Below, in pieces: positions 34,410-41,960 of a stretch of 64,000 nucleotides of DNA. The translations under genes were made by a program, and so were the position numbers. The stretch is taken from NCBI GenBank assembly GCA_963831005.1, contig CAWHOW010000039.1, positions 1 to 64,000 of the forward strand, given 5' to 3'. Origin of the DNA: CAWHOW01 sp963831005 (lineage in GTDB: Bacteria > Bacteroidota > Bacteroidia > Bacteroidales > CG2-30-32-10). Every line of letters starts with the position of its first letter. The stretch's first letter is position 1. The notes beneath the pieces were generated by a model that had not been told where the DNA came from, did no database searches, and worked only from the letters and a program-made list of their open reading frames with translations.

Positions 34410-35192
34410 ATGGATAGATCATATATACCGCGAAGCATAAAGAAATTTGCTCTTTATCTCGCACAGACTGCTGCTTACCTAGTATTAGGTGTGCCAACAA
34501 ATGCAGTCCGCTTTAACTGGACTGCTGCTAATCTTTCTCAATGGCAATTATTTCTTTCACAGTGGACACCTCTCTTTAATTTGTATTCTAATAGAAAAGG
34601 AGGCTATACCACTTCTATCAAAATCAAATTGGAAGGTATTATTGCTAATGTAATAATTTATGCTGAAGCTAATAAACTGATAGAGCTTGTAAAAGCCACT
34701 GTAAGTTTAAATTCAGATGATTGTATTACTTTTAACTTGCCCACATCATTGGTAATTCCTGCCACAGGCGTTCATCCTGTGACCAAAACCAAAGAGCTGG
34801 ATAAGACTATTCTTACCCTCGAAGGGGTTTATCCTAAACTGTTACCCGAATTAAACGGTATGGTTCATATTAAGGCTTATGCAGAAAAAACGCAAAGCGG
34901 ACGTCCGCATAAGCTGAAAGGTTTCGATTTGCTGGAGTATGCATTTGGAATATTTTATTCGGGTACTGCCGGCTTACCAACCCAGGCAACTGATCCAAGG
35001 CTTACGGTGGGTTATTCTTCAAAATCTAATTTTATTTTGTCCACTGTTACTACGACATTAAATTTACCTCTTCTGGCAGCAAATGCTTTAATTCCTGCTA
35101 AAATAGTGGTAATTTTTTTTCGTTGGGCAAAGAGTAAGCACCCCACCCTGGATGGCCCATGGAGCGTGGCTTTTACTACACCGATATTGTAA
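34410..35192 (+). CDS. Orphan Bacteroidota protein, function unknown
   Basis: A 260-residue protein starting MDRSYIPRSIKKFALYLAQT, with no signal peptide. The first half is helical (WTAANLSQWQLFLSQWTPLF); the second half is beta-like with HIKAYAEKTQSGRPHKLKGF and a hydrophobic end (LPLLAANALIPAKIVVIFF) before WAKSKHPTLDGPWSVAFTTPI. It resembles a loose group of uncharacterised Bacteroidota proteins that begin with xxYIPR/P and have a central helical bundle; I know no function for them. It is preceded by a hairpin leader and the 21-bp array D, and followed by BIME-like hairpins. Confidence 0.65.
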   Translation: MDRSYIPRSIKKFALYLAQTAAYLVLGVPTNAVRFNWTAANLSQWQLFLSQWTPLFNLYSNRKGGYTTSIKIKLEGIIANVIIYAEANKLIELVKATVSLNSDDCITFNLPTSLVIPATGVHPVTKTKELDKTILTLEGVYPKLLPELNGMVHIKAYAEKTQSGRPHKLKGFDLLEYAFGIFYSGTAGLPTQATDPRLTVGYSSKSNFILSTVTTTLNLPLLAANALIPAKIVVIFFRWAKSKHPTLDGPWSVAFTTPIL

Positions 35193-35309
35193 GCAATGGT
35201 TTCCTTTAGACTCACCCCCGACCTCCCGATAAATCGCATACGCGTAAAGCTAATAATATATATTTTGTTTGAATCGCTTTATAATTCATTGTCCTGGAGT
35301 TTTTGATTT

Positions 35310-35448
35310 GGACTAAAGTCCTTTAATATCAGGGTTCTTATTCCACGTCTTAAAGGACGTGGCAAATGAGCAATTATTGGTAATAAATTAATTGCCACGA
35401 CCTTTAGGTCGTGGGCATGAAACACAATGCAGACAAGGGCTTCAGCCC
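35310..35448. repeat. BIME/REP-like cluster of four hairpins
   Basis: Four short palindromic hairpins occur in mirror-like order: GGACTAAAGTCC (35310-35321), CCACGTCTTAAAGGACGTGG (35343-35362), CCACGACCTTTAGGTCGTGG (35395-35414) and GGGCTTCAGCCC (35437-35448). Stem-loops of this kind resemble REP elements mobilised by REP-associated tyrosine transposases; no transposase is present here. Confidence 0.7.
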
Positions 35449-35528
35449 AAATAATTAATCCTTAGCTTTACGCTCATGCGATAAATCGGGACAGGCTCTC
35501 TCTGAAAGCAAAGAGGGGTGCATAAAAA

Positions 35529-35556
35529 TCCCTTCTCTACTTGTAGAGAAGGGATT
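35529..35556. repeat. Perfect palindromic hairpin
   Basis: ATCCCTTCTCTAC and GTAGAGAAGGGAT are reverse complements around a two-base loop. It lacks a clear T run, so it is more likely another repeat hairpin than a terminator. The rest of 35193-35982 shows no gene. Confidence 0.7.
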
Positions 35557-35828
35557 TAGGGATGAGTATCAAAACAAAAAACTGGAAATGTTATTGGAGT
35601 AAGCCGTTTACATCGCCCCTGTTATAAAGATTAAAAGCAAACACATTCCTTACTTCCGGAACAGCCTATACTACTTTCCGAAGATGTTTAATGAATAATT
35701 AAGGATAGTTGTTGTTCATTTAGGTTCAGTAATTGTCCCGGGATTAGAATTGCATATCCGTCAAAAGAGCAGCCAAATCATTAGCAGGCAAGGTTAGTGC
35801 CATTATATAATGTCGAATATTAATGAAT

Positions 35829-35859
35829 AATTAATTAATTTTTAATCTCATTTTAATCT
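35829..35859 (+). promoter_or_regulatory. 11-bp-phased direct repeats, putative response-regulator operator
   Basis: TTTTAATCT occurs at 35840-35848 and again at 35851-35859, an 11-bp period, with a weaker copy (AATTAATT) at 35829. Helically phased direct repeats of this size are typical of OmpR/PhoB-family operators. A -7-like TAATTTTG lies 20 bp downstream (35879-35886), with CTG at the -33 distance. Confidence 0.5.
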
Positions 35860-35982
35860 GGTAGTATTCAGACTGAAATAATTTTGTCGGGCGCTGAAGT
35901 TTAAAAATTCGTCGAATTTAAAACAGTAAAAAGGGAAAGCCGAACCCCTAAAATAGTAGGCACAAACATAAAATTTAAAAAA

Positions 35983-36264
35983 ATGAAAAAAGTATTAGTT
36001 CAATTCAATTTACAAGGATTTACAACCAAACAGTACGACCAGACCTGGGCAACCCTTCGTGAAAAAGGATATGCTGAACCTAAAGGACTTCTACATCACA
36101 CAGGATGTCAGAATGGGAACACCATGATAGTTACAGATATATGGGAATCAGAAGAAGCTTTCAAAAAATTCGGAACCACATTAACCCCGATCCTGCAAAA
36201 TATGGGGATCACAAATCCTACGCCTACTATTACTCCGGTACATTATGAGTACAGTAATAATTAA
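35983..36264 (+). CDS. Small ABM-like (dimeric alpha-beta barrel) protein
   Basis: A 93-residue cytoplasmic protein: MKKVLVQFNLQGFTTKQYDQ, TWATLREKGYAEPKGLLHHT, TDIWESEEAFKKFGTTLTPI and a final HYEYSN strand. The strand-helix order and the TDIWESEEAFKKF segment fit the antibiotic-biosynthesis-monooxygenase/ferredoxin-like dimeric barrel superfamily. Substrate cannot be told; many such proteins are quinone or heme monooxygenases or simple dimerisation modules. It is a single gene with phased repeats and a -7 element upstream. Confidence 0.75.
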   Translation: MKKVLVQFNLQGFTTKQYDQTWATLREKGYAEPKGLLHHTGCQNGNTMIVTDIWESEEAFKKFGTTLTPILQNMGITNPTPTITPVHYEYSNN

Positions 36265-36570
36265 TTGTAATTATTATGTAAGAAAATAATTTCCTTTTTA
36301 AGGATAATTAGAAAAAGGGATGAATGCCTAACAGCTTCATCCCTTCTTATTTTATAGACAATACTGCTGCTACCGTGGAACAAATGGTATTAAATCTATA
36401 GCCAATTCTTTTTATCAAATTTAATTGAACAGTCAGTTCCGATACAAATAAAATTGAAAACTTAAAGTAACTATAGTTACCGATTCAGCCACTGGGGATG
36501 GTTGCAGCACTATATATTCGTGTATAAACCCGGTATTAAATCAGCTCCACCTATATGCCTGCTTACAGTA

Positions 36571-36611
36571 TTTAATCTTATCTTAATCCCAAATTAATTT
36601 CATCTTAATTT
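36571..36611 (+). promoter_or_regulatory. Four 11-bp-phased TTAAT repeats, putative operator
   Basis: TTTAATCT (36571), CTTAATCC (36582), ATTAATTT (36593) and CTTAATTT (36604) are spaced exactly 11 bp. A TACTTTTA element follows about 18 bp later (36631-36638). The same repeat and spacing occur upstream of the gene at 35983. Confidence 0.5.
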
Positions 36612-36711
36612 TATTTATTTTCCATACAAATACTTTTATAGTCCTTTATTATAAGTAGTAATTAGGAAAGAAAAAACGTAATAATTCATTTAAAGATTAA
36701 TAAAAAACATT

Positions 36712-36867
36712 ATGGGAGAAATAGAGGAAAGCAACAGCGAATCAGTTGAGCAGAGTTTACACGAACCAATATCAACAATTACATACGAAGAAACTAATCA
36801 AGGAGATATACTGATATTTGAAGAATCAAAACCATATAAATTATTTATATCTGATATTATTTATTAA
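36712..36867 (+). CDS. Small acidic 51-residue protein
   Basis: ATG at 36712, TAA at 36865-36867, reading MGEIEESNSESVEQSLHEPI, then TITYEETNQGDILIFEESK and PYKLFISDIIY. It is strongly acidic with no signal peptide and no family I recognise. Support comes from the phased repeats and -7-like element about 75-140 bp upstream, shared with the gene at 35983. Its stop codon lies at the left edge of the MITE-like element; excising that element with one target duplication would leave the same stop. Confidence 0.45.
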   Translation: MGEIEESNSESVEQSLHEPISTITYEETNQGDILIFEESKPYKLFISDIIY

Positions 36868-37092
36868 ACTGCCTATCTGCTTCGAACAAGTTGAAAGATT
36901 TATTATGTCAAAATTTAATATTGATTTTCTGTGTATATCTGCGCTATCTGCGGGAGTTCTTTCTGTTTCCCGCTGATTACGCTGATTTTCGCAGATTGAA
37001 AATAATTTAAAATCCATTGTTATACAAATTCGCAAAAACAAATTATAAAATTATTTGCATAACTTGATTAAAACAGATAGGCAGTTTTATTA
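36861..37092. mobile_element. MITE-like element with terminal inverted repeats
   Basis: AAACTGCCTATCTG (36866-36879) and its exact reverse complement CAGATAGGCAGTTT (37074-37087) bound about 222 bp. Outside them TTATTA is directly repeated (36861-36866 and 37087-37092), fitting a 6-bp target duplication overlapping the terminal A residues. Inside is a degenerate set of CTGCG/CGCAG words (36943-37000). No transposase is encoded; the minus-strand frame within it looks accidental. Confidence 0.5.
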
Positions 37093-37164
37093 ATTGATCT
37101 TGTTTTCAGGAAAACCGGCAGTTCTGTTATTTTTTATACAATGAGTCGTCTTATATTATAAACA

Positions 37165-37593
37165 ATGATGGTTAAGCTAAAGCAATGTGATAAAGCGCCC
37201 AATTTTTCGGGTAGCGATCAGCACGGAAATTCACTAACGCTTGAAGATTTTTCAGGAAGCGCTGTAATACTTTTCTTTTACCCCCAGGATTGTATATCCG
37301 ATTGTTCAGGTGGTTGTGCCCTGCGCAATAATTTCGGCATCTGGGCTTACTATGGGTATAATGTGATCTGTGTATGTAATAATAATTTTGAAGAACACAG
37401 GAAATTCATACAGCAGCGTAACCTCCCTTTCACATTAATAGCAGATCCCTCTAAAAGAATCGCCAACAAATATGGAGTATGGGATATGGATGAACAAACC
37501 GGGAGTTTGTTACATGCCGCTTTTGTAATATCGAGGGATGGTTTTATTGAAAAGATCATTACCGATGGAAATAAAAATAAATATATCAATTAA
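37165..37593 (+). CDS. Peroxiredoxin (PrxQ/BCP-like) with altered active-site motif
   Basis: A 142-residue thioredoxin-fold protein that would reduce peroxides. It has the PrxQ start (KAPNFSGSDQHGNSLTLEDF), then VILFFYPQDC-ISDCSGGC. Cys47 aligns with the peroxidatic Cys; Cys51 is the likely resolving Cys, one position nearer than in standard CTxxxC. The conserved Thr/Ser of the PxxxT/SxxC motif is Ile44, which is unusual because that hydroxyl normally positions the peroxide. The rest (LIADPSKRIANKYGVWDMDE, AAFVISRDG) is canonical. Start may be either of two adjacent ATGs. Confidence 0.85.
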   Translation: MMVKLKQCDKAPNFSGSDQHGNSLTLEDFSGSAVILFFYPQDCISDCSGGCALRNNFGIWAYYGYNVICVCNNNFEEHRKFIQQRNLPFTLIADPSKRIANKYGVWDMDEQTGSLLHAAFVISRDGFIEKIITDGNKNKYIN

Positions 37594-37650
37594 ATTAATA
37601 TTTTGAAATATCATACAGCGAAGATGATTATTATAAAGCCTACTTCAATT

Positions 37651-37679
37651 TTGTAATTTGAATTCATTTCGTATCTTTG
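37651..37679 (+). promoter_or_regulatory. Promoter of the 84-residue gene
   Basis: TTG (37651-37653) and TATCTTTG (37672-37679) are separated by 18 bp, a good Bacteroidota match. It lies about 50 bp upstream of the ATG at 37731. Confidence 0.7.
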
Positions 37680-37730
37680 ATTTATTAATAAGCTAAACAG
37701 TTATTTTTTTAATAACAAAAAAACATAGAA

Positions 37731-37985
37731 ATGATTAACTCTATTAAGGTTTGGAGCAGAAATGGAGAGGAGATAGCTACTTTTCAATCCACGCACCATA
37801 ACAACGATATGAATAACATTTCTTTAAATAATCTTAAATCGTTTATAGGCGATACTAATAGAAATAGTGGAAGCGCCATGCACTATGGAGAAACGTTAGT
37901 GGTATCAGTTAATGAAGCAGAGAAGATAATAGTTCTTAATAAACTAAAAGAAATATTTCGTGATTTTAGACAAACTATCTTATAG
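37731..37985 (+). CDS. Hypothetical 84-residue protein
   Basis: MINSIKVWSRNGEEIATFQS opens a small soluble protein ending KLKEIFRDFRQTIL. It has no signal peptide or motif I recognise. A clear promoter upstream (37651-37679) and a terminator downstream make a real, independently transcribed gene likely. Function unknown. Confidence 0.6.
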   Translation: MINSIKVWSRNGEEIATFQSTHHNNDMNNISLNNLKSFIGDTNRNSGSAMHYGETLVVSVNEAEKIIVLNKLKEIFRDFRQTIL

Positions 37986-38073
37986 GAGTTCTACCCTAAC
38001 ACCGTTAATATTAAGGAAAGAGCATAAGGTGGTGCGAGGGTAAAAGGATAAAAAAATTAAAAGGAACTATTTT

Positions 38074-38106
38074 TTACTATGCCTCTGTTGTAATATGGCA
38101 TAGTAA
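38074..38106. other. Intergenic inverted repeat
   Basis: TTACTATGCC (38074-38083) and GGCATAGTAA (38097-38106) form a perfect 10-bp stem with a 13-base loop, lacking a T run. It precedes a separate terminator, so it may be an operator or a second RNA hairpin. Confidence 0.6.
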
Positions 38107-38117
38107 TTAAAGAAAAA

Positions 38118-38155
38118 ACAAAAGCCCATTCTATATTAAAGAGTGGGCTTTTTTA
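38118..38155. terminator. Bidirectional terminator
   Basis: The stem AAAGCCCA...TGGGCTTT, extended by TTCT/AGAG, has an A run on one side and a T run on the other. It lies between the convergent genes ending at 37985 (plus) and 38220 (minus). Confidence 0.85.
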
Positions 38156-38219
38156 TATCGGAATCGGAATACCTGTATGGATCACAGGATTTGATCAAAC
38201 CAATAAATTGTTCACGTTA

Positions 38220-41200
38220 TTAAGGCACAGTTGTTATCTTGCCATAATACTCATGTTTAATGCCGTTTAGGTCGGTTAACTTTATCCTGTAAACATAAAC
38301 GTCCATTACCACATTGCCCCAGGAACCTGTATTGTTTAAAGTCCCTTTCCATCCCTCTGCATACCCCTCGTCATCATGCTTTATGTACCATTTATTGGTC
38401 TGGAATACTAAATTCCCCCAGCGGTCATATATTACCATGCTAAAGTTGTTCGGGTCTACATTATTTCCTGTTGGTTGGAAGTAGTCATTCAGGCCATCGC
38501 CATTAGGCGTGAATGCATTTGGTACATAGAATGTGTAATAATCTTTTACTTTTACCGTATCGTTTATCGTATCGGCGCAACCGTGATTGTCTTTTACTAT
38601 CAGCGTTACTACATATGTACCTATATTTGTGTACTGATGCTGGAAGTAAGTGCCACAGCCAACGTTCCCGTCGCCAAAACACCACGACCAGCTTATTATA
38701 GTTCCTCCTGTTGAGGTTGAATTATCTGTAAATGTTACAGGGCCGTCTAACAATGTAAGTATTTTTGGCTGTTCAAAGAAGCTGGCTGTCGGGCCCGGAA
38801 GGTTGGCAACGCTGATTGTTGCTGTTATTGCACAATTGCTGTCATCTGTCACTGTTACCGTAAATATGCCCGCAGACAGGTTGGTATCGGCTGCTGCTGC
38901 TTCTCCGTTGTTCCATAAGTAGCTATATCCTCCCGATCCGCCTGTGGCTGTTACTGTAGCTCTCCCATTGCCTTCTCCGCAATATTCGTCCTTTTCTGCT
39001 ATTGTATCTGATGGGGCATTTGTTGTCGGAACAACTGCTGTGGCAGTGGCATGGCACCCATTGGCATCTGTTACGGTCACATCATAGCTGCCTGCCGGAA
39101 TATTCAGTGCCGTTGAATCGCTTTGTGGCGGGTGGGTATCCCACACATATAGGAATGGGCGTGTGCCTCCGTTTACCGTTACAGTAAGCGCTCCGTCTGA
39201 TTTATTGCATTTTGCCCCTACTATAGTTAATATGGTATCTGTCGGGCTTGGGAATGATAAAATGGTTACTTCGTTTGTTGCTGTGCATCCATAAAAGTCT
39301 GTCACTGTTACATCATAATTGCCGGCCGGAACTCCGTGCATGATTTGTGTGGTTTGAGGAGGGGTTGAATTCCACGCAAAGGTGTAGTTGGGTGTTCCTC
39401 CCGTGGGAATTACCGTTGCGCTTCCGTTGGGCAATCCGCATAGCGAATTCAGCACATTGGCAAATGATGCCGATGGCCCGGGTGCATCTATCACTGTGGC
39501 GCTGGCTGTGGCAGTGCAACCTCCGCAGGTTACGGTTACCGTATATAGGCCTGCCGAAATATTGGTGGCTGTTTGGGTTGTCTGTGCCGGAACGGTACTC
39601 CATAGATAGCTGCTGCATGCTGAAGTATCAACCTGGGCTGTTCCATCGGAATGTCCGCAATGTTCTTCTGTTGATGTCACTGAAACTGTCAGTACGCCTA
39701 CAGTTTCCACCAGTGATGCTGAACCGGAACAACCGGATGCGTTGGTTACTGTTACATTATATGTCCCCGGTGTGTTCACAGTTATTGTTTCTGTATTGGC
39801 AGCCGTACTCCACAAATACGTGGAATAACCTGCTCCCGCATCCAGTGTACCTGTTGTTCCTGTACATATACTCGTGGGGCCCGTTATTACCGGCGTTAAA
39901 TTCGAATTAACCGTCACTGTTGCTGATGCTGTTCCTGAACAACTTGATGCATTAGTAACAGTGACTGTGTATGTTCCTGTGGTAGTAACTAGAATAGTTT
40001 CAGTTGTTGCAGATGTGCTCCATAAATAGGATGTATACCCTGCTCCGGCATCTAGTGTATCTGTATTTCCTACGCAAATTGCCGGGAGGCCTGTAATAGT
40101 AGGCGTTAGGTTCGCATTCACGATAACAGTAGCCGAAGCCGTTCCGGCACAGCCTGCCGCATTTGTAACAGTTACTGTATAGGTGCCTCCTGTTGTTACA
40201 GGAATGGTTTCAGTTGTTGCAGCTGTGCTCCATAAATAGGATGTATAGCCTGCACCCGCATCAAGAGTTGAAGAACCACCAGTGCAAAATGATAAGGCTC
40301 CAGTTATGGTGGGCGTTAGACCTGCACTCGGGTCTTCTTTAACAACTATTGAATAAGAAACAGGTGCAAGGCACCCGACCAAAGGACTTCCGGTAACAGT
40401 ATATGTAGTGGTTCCCGTAGGTGTTGCTATCACACTATCTCCTGTTGAAGCGCTCAAACCTGCAGTCGGGCTCCATGTCCATGTATATTCATTAGCAGCT
40501 GAACCGTTAATATTAATCTGAACAGGTCCGCAAGATGTAACTGTATCAAGATAAGGTGTACAAGCAGCAGGCGGTTGACCTGATGAACCAGGGTACGTAA
40601 AATACATTAAATTATTAATTGCCCTGTTTGCAGCTGTATCGGCCAGAATAGTAACATACTTGAATGTTGTGGTAGCCCCGGCAGCTAAATTTTGAACAAG
40701 ATAACTTAATTGAATAGCAATATCATTGCTATCGCTTGAACCGGCAGTTTGAGTGAAACCCGTTCCATTCCAGATAGCAGAACCATCCCTGTTTGAAAAT
40801 CCGCCATAAGAAGCTCTCCAATTAGCTCCGGCAGCAGCAAAGCCCACATAGGAATCCCAGGGATTGCTTTGCGTTGCACTCACATGTGCAATATCGCAAC
40901 CCCCGGTACCCGGTTGCGAAACAACTGTATTAAGCGTTGCATAATTAGAGCCGTTTATCATAATATTATTATCAGGGTCAAGGTTCCTGTAATAATACAA
41001 TGTAGGAATTGTAGCGGTTGTATTATTTTTGATAGAAATAGTTGTAGTATAAAAAAGATCGGTTTGCTCCAATAAATATTCAATTTTAATATCAAGATTG
41101 GTACCTACTGCATCAGTTCCTTCCCAGTCAACAATAATACAATCAAAAACATGTTGATAACTTGTTATACTTCCTGGAATGTCAAACAGCTGCGTACAAT

Positions 41201-41543
41201 TATTAGAAGCATCTCCGGCAGAGGTGCCTAAGGAAATCCCCCAGCCATTCTCAGGCGTTCCGGGTGAGAAGAAGTCACCATCAAAAGTGCTCCAGTTATT
41301 GTGTTGAGGGTTTGCAACGAAACCAAAATACTGGGTATTTGAACGAAAATGTGTTCCCGGGAACATAGCGCCTAATGTGGTATCGGCTCCTTCATAACCG
41401 CCTTTGCCACTAATTCCATATTGTACCCCGGTGCCTAAAACATACGCTTCAGTCCCTGATAATTGAGCTTTCAGCAGCCCGGTCTGGAATACCAGTAAGG
41501 CCACAAAAAAGACAGAAAAAATAACTTTTATGTTTTTATTCAT
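38220..41543 (-). CDS. Gliding-motility-type secreted repeat protein (T9SS type B C-terminus)
   Basis: A 1107-residue protein with a signal peptide ending near LLKAQ (residue 27). The N-terminal domain (about 28-330) is unrecognised. Three tandem ~75-residue Ig-like repeats follow, each with LDAGAGYxxYLWSTxAxTETI and TxxGTYTVTVTNAxGC. Four SprB-like repeats come next (VTVTDxxGCxATxxVxI). A PKD module (WSWCFGDGNVGCGTYFQHQY) lies near 925-990. The last ~105 residues, starting YVPNAFTPNGDGLNDYF, are the gliding-motility-associated C-terminal domain (CHU_C) used as a type B sorting signal. It is predicted to be a surface adhesin. A promoter-like pair at 41740-41770 would give a leader of about 190 nt. 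Confidence 0.92.
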   Translation of the reverse strand: MNKNIKVIFSVFFVALLVFQTGLLKAQLSGTEAYVLGTGVQYGISGKGGYEGADTTLGAMFPGTHFRSNTQYFGFVANPQHNNWSTFDGDFFSPGTPENGWGISLGTSAGDASNNCTQLFDIPGSITSYQHVFDCIIVDWEGTDAVGTNLDIKIEYLLEQTDLFYTTTISIKNNTTATIPTLYYYRNLDPDNNIMINGSNYATLNTVVSQPGTGGCDIAHVSATQSNPWDSYVGFAAAGANWRASYGGFSNRDGSAIWNGTGFTQTAGSSDSNDIAIQLSYLVQNLAAGATTTFKYVTILADTAANRAINNLMYFTYPGSSGQPPAACTPYLDTVTSCGPVQININGSAANEYTWTWSPTAGLSASTGDSVIATPTGTTTYTVTGSPLVGCLAPVSYSIVVKEDPSAGLTPTITGALSFCTGGSSTLDAGAGYTSYLWSTAATTETIPVTTGGTYTVTVTNAAGCAGTASATVIVNANLTPTITGLPAICVGNTDTLDAGAGYTSYLWSTSATTETILVTTTGTYTVTVTNASSCSGTASATVTVNSNLTPVITGPTSICTGTTGTLDAGAGYSTYLWSTAANTETITVNTPGTYNVTVTNASGCSGSASLVETVGVLTVSVTSTEEHCGHSDGTAQVDTSACSSYLWSTVPAQTTQTATNISAGLYTVTVTCGGCTATASATVIDAPGPSASFANVLNSLCGLPNGSATVIPTGGTPNYTFAWNSTPPQTTQIMHGVPAGNYDVTVTDFYGCTATNEVTILSFPSPTDTILTIVGAKCNKSDGALTVTVNGGTRPFLYVWDTHPPQSDSTALNIPAGSYDVTVTDANGCHATATAVVPTTNAPSDTIAEKDEYCGEGNGRATVTATGGSGGYSYLWNNGEAAAADTNLSAGIFTVTVTDDSNCAITATISVANLPGPTASFFEQPKILTLLDGPVTFTDNSTSTGGTIISWSWCFGDGNVGCGTYFQHQYTNIGTYVVTLIVKDNHGCADTINDTVKVKDYYTFYVPNAFTPNGDGLNDYFQPTGNNVDPNNFSMVIYDRWGNLVFQTNKWYIKHDDEGYAEGWKGTLNNTGSWGNVVMDVYVYRIKLTDLNGIKHEYYGKITTVP

Positions 41544-41739
41544 AGGAGAATAATTTTAAGTAAACTGGTCACTAATCCTTATACTACTGGTTAAACTATC
41601 CATATGACGTATATAATGTAATATGGTTGCCTTAAATAACAAAAAAAATACTGTTAAATATATATTGACTTACGTATTCAAATTCCAGTAATTATGAAGC
41701 TGATTATTCCAAGCGGTTTTTGTGTTATTTTAATGATGT

Positions 41740-41770
41740 CAAAAATAATACAATTATTTAATAAAATCAA
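41740..41770 (-). promoter_or_regulatory. Candidate promoter of the gliding-type gene
   Basis: On the minus strand TTG (41768-41770) and TATTTTTG (41740-41747) are 20 bp apart. The remainder of the 41544-41960 gap shows no gene or RNA. Confidence 0.45.
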
Positions 41771-41960
41771 ATTTAATTAAGATTTTTTAGCGAATTAACG
41801 AGGATAATAATTTACCCATAGCAACATAATGAAAAACAAAAGTAACAATATTTGATTAAATACAAGTACTTTTTTTATCACCATGTTTCACCATTTGAAC
41901 TGAAGGTCAGGCCATTCCCTATCACAGCCATGCATTGTGACCATGCATTCAAACTACTAA

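Noticed and set aside
35529..35556. Terminator
   Set aside because: The palindrome is perfect but lacks a T run and does not follow a gene; treated as a dispersed hairpin repeat.
36841..37041. 66-residue minus-strand protein inside the MITE-like element
   Set aside because: It reads through the CTGCG-type repeat core; such frames are common artefacts of this repeat type.
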